Shown: piece after piece, positions 21,428 to 32,516 of the stretch
Position numbering within the stretch: the first letter of the stretch is position 1
Layout: every line of letters begins with the position of its first letter
NCBI GenBank assembly: GCA_027563935.2
Contig: CM050448.1
Coordinates: forward strand, 66,597,843-66,661,842
Reading direction: 5' to 3'
Origin: Costus lasius
Lineage: Eukaryota; Streptophyta; Magnoliopsida; Zingiberales; Costaceae
DNA length: 64,000 nt
Position numbers and translations under genes: made by a program
Notes under the pieces: model-generated
Told to the model about the DNA's origin: nothing
Seen by the model: only the letters and a program-made list of their open reading frames with translations
Database searches by the model: none

Positions 21428-23269
21428 TGATGTGTACTTTACTATACTACTAACCGCAAGCGTGACGGCTTTGTCGTAGTAGCACTTAAGATGTCGATCC
21501 CACAGGGACAGTGATCAAGTACCGAATGATTACGAATCAATAGCTAGACGATCGAGAGAATATTTTGGGTTTTTATAAAGTAAATCAAACTACAACTAAA
21601 TGCAATTGCTAGCCGAATCAAGCAAGTGAAAGTTTTGGATATAAAACAAGGTTTAGAGACATTGGAACTTCGAGCGCATCTCGTTGATGGATCTTAAACT
21701 CAAACAAGATAAAATCATAACAACGCAATTTTAAAAGTGTTCAAGGAAATATCTAATGGTACAGATTACCCTCTTTCGACGGCGTAATCCGGTATCAATC
21801 TAGACCGGCGTCCTACTTTCGTGGCTCACCGTACCTAGATTGATCTATTGGGTTCAAAGATATTATAAGTTTCCTCACACAAATCCTGCCCAATTTCTTG
21901 ACAGGTCAGAGCATGATCGATAAGGCAGATCTAGCGTCACAATTCACCTTTCGGTCCTTCTTGCGGCGCCTAAGAAAAGTAATTGCGTGATCAAGGCAAT
22001 ACTAGCAATAAAACAGCACAGATCGAATAAACACAAGGTAAAATTACATTAGCTACAAGAAAACAAGTTCAAAAACAAGATCCAAACAACTAAAATACAC
22101 CCTTGTTCCGATAGAGAAGATTAGCTAGCATGACGTCGATTCAGTACAATCTCTAAAGGATTAGAAAGAACTAAAGAGAAGATAGAAGAAAAAAGAAGCA
22201 AACTCTTCTGCAAAAGCGTTGCAACTTTCCTTCAAGTCTTCTAGAATGATAGCATGGCTCTTTCCTCCTCCCTTGTTGTCACCAAAGCTTTCTCCCTTGC
22301 AAAACTCACTAGCCCACCTTGAGCCCCAACTGGGCGCTGCGTTCCTCAGCGATTTGGACCCCTTTTATCATTTCTGAGGTGCCCTTTGATATACCATCAT
22401 TATAGCCCATTGAATTAGCTACGTTTTGACACCAAGAACGTTCAAAACGGAGCTATAATGAGAGAGTTATGGCTCTTTTAAGTTTAGGCTGCGCAAGAGA
22501 GATTATGGGTGTAATGGAGATCACGGGCATGGTTGTAATGTTGGTGTCGATTCTCTTCAGCTCCTGAAACGTCCATGAACTTGTAGGCCATTAAAATCAC
22601 TTCATAATGACATAAAAAATGCCCAAATCAGAGTTGTAACAGAAAAGTTACGACCTATTTATTGCAGCCCTCCGATACACTTAATGCTACCATTATGGGT
22701 GTAATGAGGATTATGGGCGTGGCGGTAATCTTTGTAGCGAACTCCGTTTCGTCTGAAATTTTGCGGGTGAGTTGACCTTTGACTTGACTTACATTCCAAC
22801 CATAGTATGGTATCAAAGGTCGCCGATGTGAAGATTATGGGCAGGTGAAATTACGGCTATACCCGTAACGTCTTCTTTTAAAGTTTTCGTCTTCCAAAAG
22901 GCTTCTTTTGAGAAAGTTGAGAGCACGCCTTCGGAATATGATTATTCTTGAATGAAAACGGGCTTCTTGAGAATTCGAATCAGAAATTATGGCCATAATG
23001 TAGATTAGGGCCTCGGCTGTAATTCTAGAAATTAGCTCCGTTTGAAGCCAAACTTCTCGTCAAGGTTCTTGATTCACTCGGGGACGTAAATATACTTCCA
23101 AATAGCTCCGGAAACGAGTGAATTATCCTAAATCCATTGAATGAGACAAGAAGTGAAGCTTCTGAACAAAATCAATAAAATAAGCTGGAAAGAGATGTAA
23201 AAGCATGATATTATGTCTCAATTCGCATGTAAATACTAGTCGAAAAGACTATAAAAATACGAGGCATCA
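21428..23269 (-). mobile_element. LTR of Athila-type family B, copy 2 (3' LTR)
   Basis: The plus strand reads TGATGTGTAC...GAGGCATCA. It is the inverted near-identical partner of 14462-16295 and is complete at both ends (TGATG/CATCA). The left flank TATAC is the target duplication. The right flank is the polypurine tract of the B element. Palindromic units lie at about 22500-23020, starting about 249 bp from the LTR start in LTR orientation. Confidence 0.88.
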
Positions 23270-23757
23270 AAATATCCCAGACTTAATTCATTGCTTGTCC
23301 TCAATCATTTAAAAGATAAGGGTGGTATTCAGAAAAGGATGAAATCACGTCAAGCTTGTAAAACATTGTGTCCTAGGGAGGTATCATTATCAGATATATC
23401 ACTCCACAGTCTTTTTCCATCAAATAAGATGATCATATGAATTACCTGACTTTGAACCAAGATTTAGAACATAATATTAATATCCCAAGGAGTCAATCAT
23501 AAAACTTCAAGTTATCATGATTTTCATTAAAAATCAGAAATAATATCATCAAAAATAATATCACCACTTATCTTCATCCTATCATTAGAGCGCAGCATAT
23601 GAAATGTATAATCAAAACATAAGTATTGAGTTATTGCATAACATGTTTTGAAAATGAACCCAACCCACAATCTCCCAGACTTAAATTATGCATAGTCCCT
23701 ATGCATAGCATGTAAAGAACACAAAATATGGAGAAATGAGATGCAATACTCACAAGA
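23270..23757 (-). other. B-element 3' untranslated region with polypurine tract
   Basis: The plus strand at 23270-23302 (AAATATCCCAGACTTAATTC, then TTGCTTGTCCTCAAT) is the complement of an Athila PPT region. The rest is AT-rich and non-coding. Confidence 0.6.
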
Positions 23758-23970
23758 TCAGTCAAAGTCATCGTCGGTGCTCATCTCAGCATCTTCCTCT
23801 TGAGGGTCGTCCTTATTGTCATGTGAATTTAGCAGCTGGCAATTGAGGACTTGAACAACGTTACGCATAGAAAAGCCAAAGACAGCATGCGGCCTCTGAA
23901 TAACGTCAAATGAAGGAGGCGGAACAATAGAAGATGCGGGCCAGTGGAAGGGAGTAGCAGGTATGTGCAT
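23758..23970 (-). pseudogene. C-terminal remnant of Athila env-like ORF (B element)
   Basis: A 70-residue frame with VVQVLNCQLLNSHDNKDDPQ and an acidic end EEDAEMSTDDDFD. Its position next to the 3' UTR and its acidic tail fit the C-terminus of the Athila env-like ORF. The N-terminal part is not recognisable upstream. Confidence 0.4.
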
Positions 23971-25439
23971 GGTAGATTGCCGGGCTCCGATCTTTCATTT
24001 GGGGACCATAGCAGATGTAGCAGTTGATAGGTGAAATCAAAGAGGCTAGCAGCAAGATGAAACTAGAACCTGGTAAGTTGATGCAGAGAAGATCAGATTC
24101 AAGTTGCAGCGGATGAAATCAGCAGGAGTTGAAATCAAAGGGAGGAGAACGCCTGCTCCAGAGTCGCCGACGGTCGGACGATAGCAGCGGATTAGAAAGG
24201 TTGCTGTAGCGAATCAGAGCAGAGTTGATAGCATCATGTATATCCTTTAGATAAAGCACCAAATCGAAGGCGAGGATAGCATCAACAGCTAGGAAGAGAG
24301 GATAGTAGCTAAATTGGAAGAGTGAACACATAAGAACAAACTCCCATCACGGTCACCTCCCTTAAAACTTCCGTCGAGTTTAATAACTGTAGCAACTTGA
24401 TTCAGGAATAGAAGAGGTGGCGCTGGCTTGATGAAAATGTTAATCTCTTGATGCAGCAAATTAGTGACACTTGAAGGAAATAGTGTTAGCAACTCAGGAT
24501 AGGAGTCATCGCCTCCATTAATCCAAGGAAACCAGCCAACAGTTGAAGACGCAGGAGGGCGGCGCTGAATTGAAGTCGCTGCTTTCCATTGAATAATGGA
24601 GATTTCAATTGAAGAGCGGCGCAGAGGTTTGTTCGGATTGAAGGAGGGCGACGGAAGATTTCCAGTGGAAGGGTAGTACAGATTTCCAGATTTAGGTGGA
24701 GAATTCGGATCAGCAAACTCAATGAGTCAAAATTCCATGAAAGGAGGCATCTGCGACTGGAGTCAAAGAAGGAGTCTCCGCAAGCATGAGATTCATCGGA
24801 TGGAGTGAAGAAGCAGGGGAGATTGCTGCGGATGAAGTTTAGATGTCACTGACGTGTGCTGTCGATGAAGCGATGGCAGCGCATATATGCTTCGGGGGAG
24901 AAGAGGAGGCACAAATAGCAGAATCAGTGGAATCTAGAAAGGGGAAATGAGTAGAGCAATACCAGATTGGTGAACCAACTTCAATCGTAGCTGTAGCTAT
25001 GGCAGAATAAGTTCGGCGAGGTAGGAGCGTCAAGAGAAGTCACCACCGAAGATTCTGTGAAAGAGGATAGTAGCGACTGGAATCCAAGGAGTAGTCGCAG
25101 GTAATGCCTTAAGAGAAGATTAGCGGGGCGAGGGAATTTATGGAAGTCTCGAACGGAAGCTTGCGCCTTCAATGTGGACGGCGAACGGAAAGAGTCCAAG
25201 TGTCACTGGCAGTTGTAGAAGATAAAGAGCGGCGGCGAGATCTGGAAATGGAGCAGCAATCAACGTAATAGAGGAAGCCGGTGCATTAATATTTCAAGTT
25301 GAGTAAATGTCTCTGTCGGGCTGTGCAATGGATGAAAGTGGAGGAATCGCTACGCTTCGCTAGAAAATAGTGACTGCGTGGAATGGTAACAGTTGAAAAG
25401 GAGGCGCAGCCGTAAAACCCTCATCGTGCAGTGATGGGC
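23971..25439. other. Unassigned B-element interior
   Basis: About 1.5 kb with many short open frames on the minus strand (24119-24331, 24289-24492, 24486-24722, 24839-25033, 24981-25199) but no domain I recognise. It sits where the env-like ORF should be, and may be its decayed remains or foreign sequence. Confidence 0.4.
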
Positions 25440-25610
25440 TAATGTGGTGAGTTTACGGCCATAATGAACATTATAACCATGCTTGTAATCGCGGCACCAC
25501 CAAGCAAAAGGTCATTTTTTTAGCGCAATTGGAATTATGGCCAGAGCCATTATCATCATGTCAGAGTTTTTTTTTTTAACGATTACGACCAAATCCGTAA
25601 TCTTAATCTC
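25440..25610. repeat. Internal copy of family-B bipartite units
   Basis: TTACGGCCATAATG...ATTATAACCATG (about 25453-25488), AATTATGGCCAGAGCCATTA (about 25531-25550) and GATTACGACCAAATCCGTAAT (about 25580-25600) resemble LTR B units. As in the A element, they lie just before the phrase CTTGGGTTGCCTCC (25673). Confidence 0.55.
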
Positions 25611-25879
25611 AACCTAAAAAAATAATAATAACACACGTCAGAAAAGCAAATGAAAATTAATGAAATAAAGCACTTGGGTTGCCTCCCAAGAAGCACTAGT
25701 TTATTGTCGTTAGCTCGACAGTAATGTGATTCAGAGTGTAGAATGTATAAGTCAGCACTAAGGAATGCATACCGTAAATTGCCAAACAGTAATATCAGGT
25801 ATAAGTTTCTTTCAATAATTACCTGGGGTGCTTCCGCATATAGGTTGTCAGATTTTTATTATTCTTGTAGAATCAAGGA

Positions 25880-26000
25880 CATTCACAAAAGTTTGAGTTT
25901 CTATAATGTTCTTCTCGTCCTTCTCAGCTTGACTGGAACATCCTCTAAAATTTCCACCGGTTTTTACACAAAATGATCAGCAAGTTATAATAAGATGGCC
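25880..26000 (-). pseudogene. Short Athila protease remnant (B element)
   Basis: ACATCCTCTAAAATTTCCAC followed by GATCAGCAAG aligns with the family A protease at about 3925-3970 (ACATCCTCTAAAATACCCAC...ATCAGCAAG). Only about 60-100 bp survive. gag, RT and integrase are gone from B, so it would be non-autonomous. Confidence 0.5.
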
Positions 26001-26182
26001 AGATCTTCAAAGACTTTGATGACTTAAAAAGTTTCACAGTGAATATTTCAGAAAGTCTATGCCAAGGCAGAGTTACGCTACTGAAAGAAAACTAAGTTAC
26101 TAAAAAAAAGGTAAGAAAAAAAAAATAAACATGATAAAGTATAGTCTACCAATTCTTAAATCACTTCGATATTGATTGCCTG

Positions 26183-26203
26183 TCCCCGGCAACGGCGCCA
26201 AAA
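26183..26203 (-). other. B-element primer-binding site, tRNA-Asp type
   Basis: The plus strand CCCCGGCAACGGCGCCAAAA equals the tRNA-Asp 3' end. It is followed by TATGTGTACT (26207-26216), the first bases of LTR B (compare TGATGTGTACT at 21428), cut there by LTR A. Confidence 0.85.
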
Positions 26204-26216
26204 CTTTATGTGTACT

Positions 26217-27804
26217 TGACACTGTCCGCAAGTGCACGGAAATGTCGCAGTAATATAAAAGATATCATCTCCCACAGGGAACAAGGTGAGTACTAGAAAA
26301 TCTAATTCTTGGAATCTAAGCTAATCAAATCGTGGTTTTTTAGAGCTTGAAAACTAAAATTAAGTAGGACAGTAAACAAGAAATCAAACAACTGCGATAG
26401 GAAAAATATATGAGAGAGAATATCAGAGCAAAGGTTTCCACCACTCTGACGATTTCACTTGCGCTAGAAATAAATGTTAATTACTTGGATTTACAGATAT
26501 GCATAAGGAATCTACCCTATGGTACAAGGTGCCCTCTTTGAGTGTACCCCCTGGTATTTGCCTAGAACGTCTCCTACTTTCGCGGTGAACCGTTCTAGAC
26601 AAACCCACTGGGTTCCGTGGTAGATTATGAACCCTCGAGCAAAGAACACGCACTTTCGCATCGCGTCTTCACAAAATTCACATAGAGGTTCGGTCGTTAC
26701 GGTTGAACTTTCGTTATGGACCGTAACAACTATGACATGACGATACTTGGCCAAAGTAAAGATCAAGAAATAAATGCATCTAGTGAAATATGCTCAGAAT
26801 ATGATCCAAATAACAAGATTAAAACAAGAGTTGCAAACAGAAATCGTCAGAGGGCTTCAACCTAGCCCCGATACAAAGTTTACGCTACAACCATCGTTGA
26901 ATCGCTAAAAATCCTCTCTGTAAACATAGGAAAATTATAGGAAAAGGTTTCTAGGAGGGAGGAGAAGATAAACCGAACGAAATAACCCAGGATTGCAAGG
27001 TTCCGATGATCAATTCTTCAAAAATCCGCTCGAAGTTGCCGAATCGCCGTGTTCTTCCGCCCTAGCCACTTCATCGCCCGATTGCCTCCTCTTTAGGTCA
27101 CGAAATTTGGGGCTTTTATATCCTTTTTGTTCGTCTTCGAGTTAGCTTTCCAAAAAGTCCTCACTTGCTAAATTTGGATTTGAATCGGGTTCAAAATCGA
27201 GAGAAAACCGAGAGGGTGTCGAGTTGATCCGTCCGCTTCACGGGTGAATCCAGCGGGGTTCACCAGGTGGTGAAGTGCTCGGAGTTGTTTTGTTGCGAAA
27301 TAATCACAGGTGAACCTGTGGGGTTCACCTACCAGTGAAAGCCTCGACGTAGTTCTGTGCAGATATCTCCAGATGAGATCACGGGTGAACCCCATGGGGT
27401 TCACTTACCAGTGAAGTGTGCGGCAGCTTTCAAAAACTTTGACATCATCGGTGAACCCTGTCGGGTTCACCAGGCAGTGACGCGCGCGCTGAAATCCTTC
27501 CTTCGACAAGATCACGGGTGAACCCCGTGGGGTTCACCTGGCGGTGAAGTCTAGAGAAGGCTTCGATTGAGCCCAAATTTTACGGGCAGCTTCGTCTTCT
27601 CATAAGGAATCACCCCATACTTTTAGATTCTTCAAAAAGACCTCAAAATTGGGTGATTTTACCTGAAATTCAATAAGACAGACGAAAAGTGAAGATTATG
27701 AAGTTTTTAACTAATTAAGTCTTAAAGGAGTGTGAAATCATTAAAATAGGCCTAAATTCATCATGAAATAATAGTAAAAATCACTACTAAAATGCATGGT
27801 GTCA
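26217..27804 (-). mobile_element. LTR of Athila-type family A, copy 3 (complete, 3' LTR)
   Basis: The plus strand reads TGACACTGTCCGC...GGTGTCA, 1588 bp, intact at both ends. GTACT (26212-26216) precedes it and matches the flank of LTR A copy 2. A polypurine tract follows on its right, so it is the 3' LTR of a minus-strand element whose interior is lost after about 60 bp. TATA box at 27113-27120 (minus). Five palindromic units lie at 27236-27549. Confidence 0.9.
27236..27549. repeat. Palindromic-unit array in LTR A copy 3
   Basis: Five units with core GTGAACCC..GGGTTCAC at about 27242, 27308, 27386, 27451 and 27518. They are the inverted counterpart of 16553-16866. Confidence 0.85.
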
Positions 27805-27865
27805 AATACTCCTCGACTTAAATCTTTGCTTGTCCTCAAGCAATAAAATAAGTTGAAAGTCTTGG
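27805..27865 (-). other. Polypurine tract and stub of A-element interior
   Basis: The plus strand AATACTCCTCGACTTAAATC, then TTTGCTTGTCCTCAAGC, is the complement of an Athila PPT region. The interior ends where the foldback-type repeats start. Confidence 0.65.
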
Positions 27866-27867
27866 GC

Positions 27868-29480
27868 CAAAATTGAGTAGAATTCTACTATATTTTCAAT
27901 CAGATTCTGCTAAATTGAGATCCGTGATTCTACTATATTTTCAATCGGATTTTGCTAAAATAACTAGGATTCTACTATAGTGTTTCATGCAGATTCTACT
28001 TATTAAGACCCGTGATTCTACTATATTTTCAATCAGATTCTACTAAAATAACTAGGATTCTACTATAGTGTTTCATGCAGATTCTACTAAATTGAGTAGA
28101 AATCTACTATATTTTCAATCAGATTCTACTAAATTGAGACACGTGATTCTACTATATTTTCAATTCGAATTTGCTAAAATAACTAGGATTCTACTATAGT
28201 GTTTCATGCAGATTCTATTAAATTGAGACCTGTGTTACATTATGGGCGGGGTGTGATATTTATCACACCCATGATTCTTTAACTTAAATCAACAGAAAGA
28301 ATCACAGGCGAGGTGTGATATTTATCATACTCGTGATTCTTTAACTTAAGGGAATAGAAAGAATCACAGGCGAGGTGTGATATTTAACACCCGTGATTCT
28401 TTAACTTAAATGAATAGAAAGAATCACGGGCGGGGTGTGATATTTATCACACCCGTGATTCTTTAACTTAAGGGAACAGAAAGAATCACAAGTGGGGTGT
28501 GATATTTATCACACCCGTGATTCTTTAACTTAAATGAATAGAAAGAATCACAAGCGGGGTGTGATATTTATAACACCCGTGATTCTTTAAATATAGTAGA
28601 ACACAATTAAATTTCGTAGAATCTATACAAAATATAGTAGAATACAATTCAATTTCGCAGAATCTGTACAGAATAAAGTAGAATGCATTTAAATTTCATA
28701 GAATATATATATAATAAAGTAGAATATAATCAAATTTCATAATAGAATCTGATTGAAAATATAGTAGAATTCTACTCAATTTAGTAGAATCTGCATGAAA
28801 CACTATAGTAGAATCCTAGTTATTTTAGTAGAATTTGATTGAAGATATAGTAGAATCACGGGTCTTAATTTAGTAGATTTTGATTGAAAAAATAGTAGAA
28901 TTCTACTTAATTTAGTAGAATTTGCATGAAACACTATAGTAGCATCCTAGTTATTTTAGTAGAATCTGATTGAAAATATAGTATAATCATTAGTCTCAAT
29001 TTAGTAGAATTTGAATGAAACACTATAGTAGAATTCTAGTTATTTTAGTAGAATCTGGTTGAAAATATAGTAGAATCACGGGTCTTAATTTAGTAGAATC
29101 TGATTGAAAATATATAGTAAAATCCTTGTTATTTTAGTACAATCTGTTTGAAAATATTGTAGAATCACGGGCCTCAATTTAGTAGAATCTGATTGAAAAT
29201 ATAGTAGAATCACGGGTCTCAATTTAGTAGAATCTACATGAAACACTATAGTAGAATCCTAGTTATTTTTGTAGAATCTGATTGAAAATATAGTAGAATC
29301 ACGAGTCTCAATTTAGTAAAATCTGAATGAAAATATAGTAGAATCAAATTTCGTAAAATCTGACAAAATAATGTAGAAAATAGGCAAACTTCGTAGAATT
29401 TGACTAGATTATCATAGAATCTGAAACAAAATTCATAGAATTTATTCAAAATATCGTACAATATAGACAAACTTCATATA
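27868..29480. repeat. Foldback-like structure: inverted arms of tandem subrepeats around a hairpin array
   Basis: The left arm (27868-28232) is built of ATTCTACTATATTTTCAATC-type subrepeats. The right arm (28593-29480) holds the reverse complement (GATTGAAAATATAGTAGAAT) with spacers such as CACGGGTCTCAATTT, CCTAGTTATTTT and GCATGAAACACTATA. The centre (28233-28592) has six units of about 61 bp, most of which contain the palindrome-like GGTGTGATATTTATCACACC within outer arms AAGAATCAC / GTGATTCTT. Long inverted repeats made of subrepeats recall Drosophila FB-type foldback elements. No coding capacity was seen; edges are approximate. Confidence 0.75.
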
Positions 29481-30816
29481 ATTCGACTAGAATACCCTAG
29501 AATATAGACAACAATTTAGAATCTATCTACAATAAATCGGATATCGATATGACATCAAGCGGATTACAAAAAATCACTTAAATAGAATCTATTATACATA
29601 TATTACAAATTGTTCTATAGAATGTGACCAAAATTTATATTTACAAACTCTCAACATTTGCTAGCATTAAACAAGCTTCGTAGAGTCATGACTTATAACT
29701 TTTTTTCTTGAAACATTGCATCTTTGTTGACCTACAATTATAGTAGAAATATATATCACAATAACAAATATGAAAACTAATTAAAATAATTATAAATGAG
29801 ATGTGTACCTTAATCTTGGCAGTCTTTTGAGTATAGGTAGTGGTTGTGTTCTGCCCTTTCATTACCATTCGGAGCTATTGAATAGATGTATGAATCTCCA
29901 TTAGATGGCTCAATTTGCATTTGTAATATATAAATGCATTATGTTACAAACTTAGATAAATTGATTACTTTAACTTACATCTAACTTGTTTATGATCTCC
30001 ATTGATTTACTAGCATGATAATCACCATGCAGATATGAGTATGGTTACCAAAGCCTGACTAAAATATGCATCAATATGAAAACCCATAAACTGGACCCTC
30101 GGCCAGTCCTATTCATCTCCAAGCAAGAAAGGCCATATAAAAAAAGGTTAATCTAAATATGTATACCCACTTGATTGGATTGGCCGCACTCAGATTGACC
30201 TGAGCTAAATCAATATATGCAGTCCAAGCCATGACCTGCTAGTGTGACCAGTGAACTAGTAAACCCGAAAGACAAGGTCAATATTTAGTCTAGTTCTAGT
30301 AACTGTTTCATCCAACATTGTAACAAGAACATGTGCGGTCAAAAATTACACTTGGCCTTGGGAAGCAATGATTGAATTGCAAATAGAAATTACCAATCCT
30401 ATTTTTAGAATTAATTTTCAAATTTCAATTTTCATTTACATTATTCAGAAGAATTGGTGAACTCAAAGTCATTTCTACAATCTGAACCCTAAAAGAGTTA
30501 AATAAGCAGTATGCATTTTGTGAACCATGTTTTCGACCCTAAGTTCTACCAAAAGGGCAGAACAAGGTAGCCTGACAAATTAACAATGATAAAGGCCTTC
30601 ACATTCAATCTAACAACCTAATCAACGCTTAAAAATCACTTAATACCATTTTATTTGCCAAATCTGTTTACTAATAGCTAATATAGTCTTCAGTACTAGT
30701 CCAGTAGTCCTAGTGGGACTATTCTATGATACTTGAAGCAAAATTTGTGCATATCCAATTAAAAGAAATAGCCATATATTGCATGTGCAATTCTTTGCTC
30801 ATTTGGAGGACTGCAT
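29481..30816. other. Intergenic, nothing recognised
   Basis: AT-rich sequence. The short open frame 29686-29868 has no domain support. Confidence 0.5.
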
Positions 30817-30900
30817 ATGAAATGGTTGTCAGTAGAGAACTACAATTGCGATTTTAATGAATTAAAAATCAATAAGTTACAAGGAACTTCTGCTGCTAAC

Positions 30901-31283
30901 CTTGAGACCAGGAACATAGTCTCCACGCTTATAATAAGCAGGACCCTTGGCCGCCTCCATGCCAATAGCGACGGCCTCCTGTCCGTCGTAGAGGTGGCAG
31001 AAACCACGGATGAGCTTGGACTTGTAGAGGGAGTCGGCGGCGATATCCATGCGGCGCATTTGGGCCATGTTTTGAAAGAAGGAGAGGACTCGGCAGGGGT
31101 GGTGTCGACGGCACGGGAGGGGGGATCAATGCGGTGGCCAGTGAAGGGGTTGTTGGTCTCGTTGGTGAGGACGCGTTGGTCGCTAGAAGAAGCGGGGGAA
31201 GAGAAGGATTGAAGGGTAGCGGTGGCAGCGACGGAGAAGGGAAGGTTGCAGAGATGGGAAGAGAGGACGACCGCGGTGGCCAT
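30901..31283 (-). pseudogene. Chimeric fragment of mitochondrial pyruvate dehydrogenase E1-alpha gene
   Basis: The functional enzyme decarboxylates pyruvate in the mitochondrial matrix. Here ATG 31283 starts a Ser/Thr/Ala-rich presequence, then [20 protein letters not shown] one-base deletion near 31089 shifts the frame, and the match resumes with [19 protein letters not shown] and [20 protein letters not shown]. That joins directly to [18 protein letters not shown], a motif that in the full protein lies roughly 150 residues further on, including beyond the thiamine-diphosphate region. The match ends at AAG|GTTAGC, which looks like an intron donor, so this is a genomic rather than a processed copy. 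It is non-functional as a dehydrogenase. Family sequence is from memory. Confidence 0.8.
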
Positions 31284-31351
31284 TGTTTTTTTCTGGGTCG
31301 ACAGCGGTAGCCATTGTTCTCGTCAAGCGATAGAGTGGGACAAGGAAGAAA

Positions 31352-31455
31352 AAGGGATGATTTCTAGGGCAAACTTATGGGAGAAGGGATGATTCTAAGG
31401 TAAGCTCGGGGAGAAAGGATGATTCTAGGGCAAGCTTTGGGAGAAAGAACGATTT
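31352..31455. repeat. Short minisatellite, about 31 bp x 3
   Basis: GGATGATTCTAGGGCAAGCT with GGGAGAAA repeats three times with changes. It lies just upstream of the E1-alpha fragment start. Confidence 0.6.
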
Positions 31456-32516
31456 TGGTTTTTTTTTTTTTTAAATTATAGCTTAAAAGTAAAAAAGTTT
31501 AACCAGGGTTAAGTCTCTTTCTTGGTTGCTTTAAGATTCATATTTTAAACTATACTTCAAGATGTGTGAACAAATGATAAAGGGTCCTTCCTTTGATTGA
31601 AAGGCAGCGTCCCTGTAGGCCTTTTTTTTCCCAAAGTTAGGGCAAAAGGGAATTAAAAAATACTTTTAAGGCAAAGGGGAGTTAAAAAAATAGTTTAAGA
31701 TTCGTGACTAACTTTGTTATAAAATTTGAAAAAAAATATATATGAGAGCACCCACTTAAAATATTTAAACGGCGCCTCCGCATAGAAAACTCGCCCAATT
31801 CACGTGGCATCCTACATCTAGAATGAGGATGATTGTCTAATTTAGCCCAACTTGATTTTGATGTGGAAAATCTAATTTATTCATATCTAATTTGGCTGAG
31901 TTTGCGATTACATACTCCGTTATCAACTCTACGTATTAATGTTTAACCAAAGCACTAAATCAAATGCAAGCCAATTTAGCCACCTATAGACAAGAAATTT
32001 TCATCATGCTTGTATTTTTAGAATATTCAATTAATATTTTACCATTTAATTATTATGTTACTTGAATTTAACCATTCCCATTTGGGTGCTGGGACGGTGG
32101 TGAAAAAAAGATTTGACCATGTCCATATTAACTCACCTTATTCTTAAGTAAAAATAGTTTATTGTTAAGAATAAAATTTATATGAGGGCATATATGCTAA
32201 ATTTATATTTAAAGTTAGAAAAAGATAATTATTTTGGAAGTATACACATGCAATTTGCCTTAAATTGTTTGCATTATCTCGAAACGAGAGCCCTGAGAAA
32301 GGCACTCGGGCTTGTCTTCGCTCTTCTTTTCGCACCTGCGCGTGCAATGGTTGTGAAGTGAATGAACCAAGAAATTTCTCTTCGTTTTCGCGTTGCAATT
32401 TAACCCTCTTCTGCTCTTCAATTGGCGGCCATTTTGTGGAATCATTGTCTTTCTTGGCAATCCGACGAACAAGTAGCTGGTTTCGGATTCTATTTCTAGG
32501 GTTCCTTGAGGCGGAG
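31456..32516. other. Intergenic, likely promoter side of the CASP-like gene
   Basis: AT-rich, including a T-run at 31458-31472. A GC-richer stretch at 32280-32516 just before the CASP-like start codon may be its 5' UTR. No clear TATA box was placed. Confidence 0.4.
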
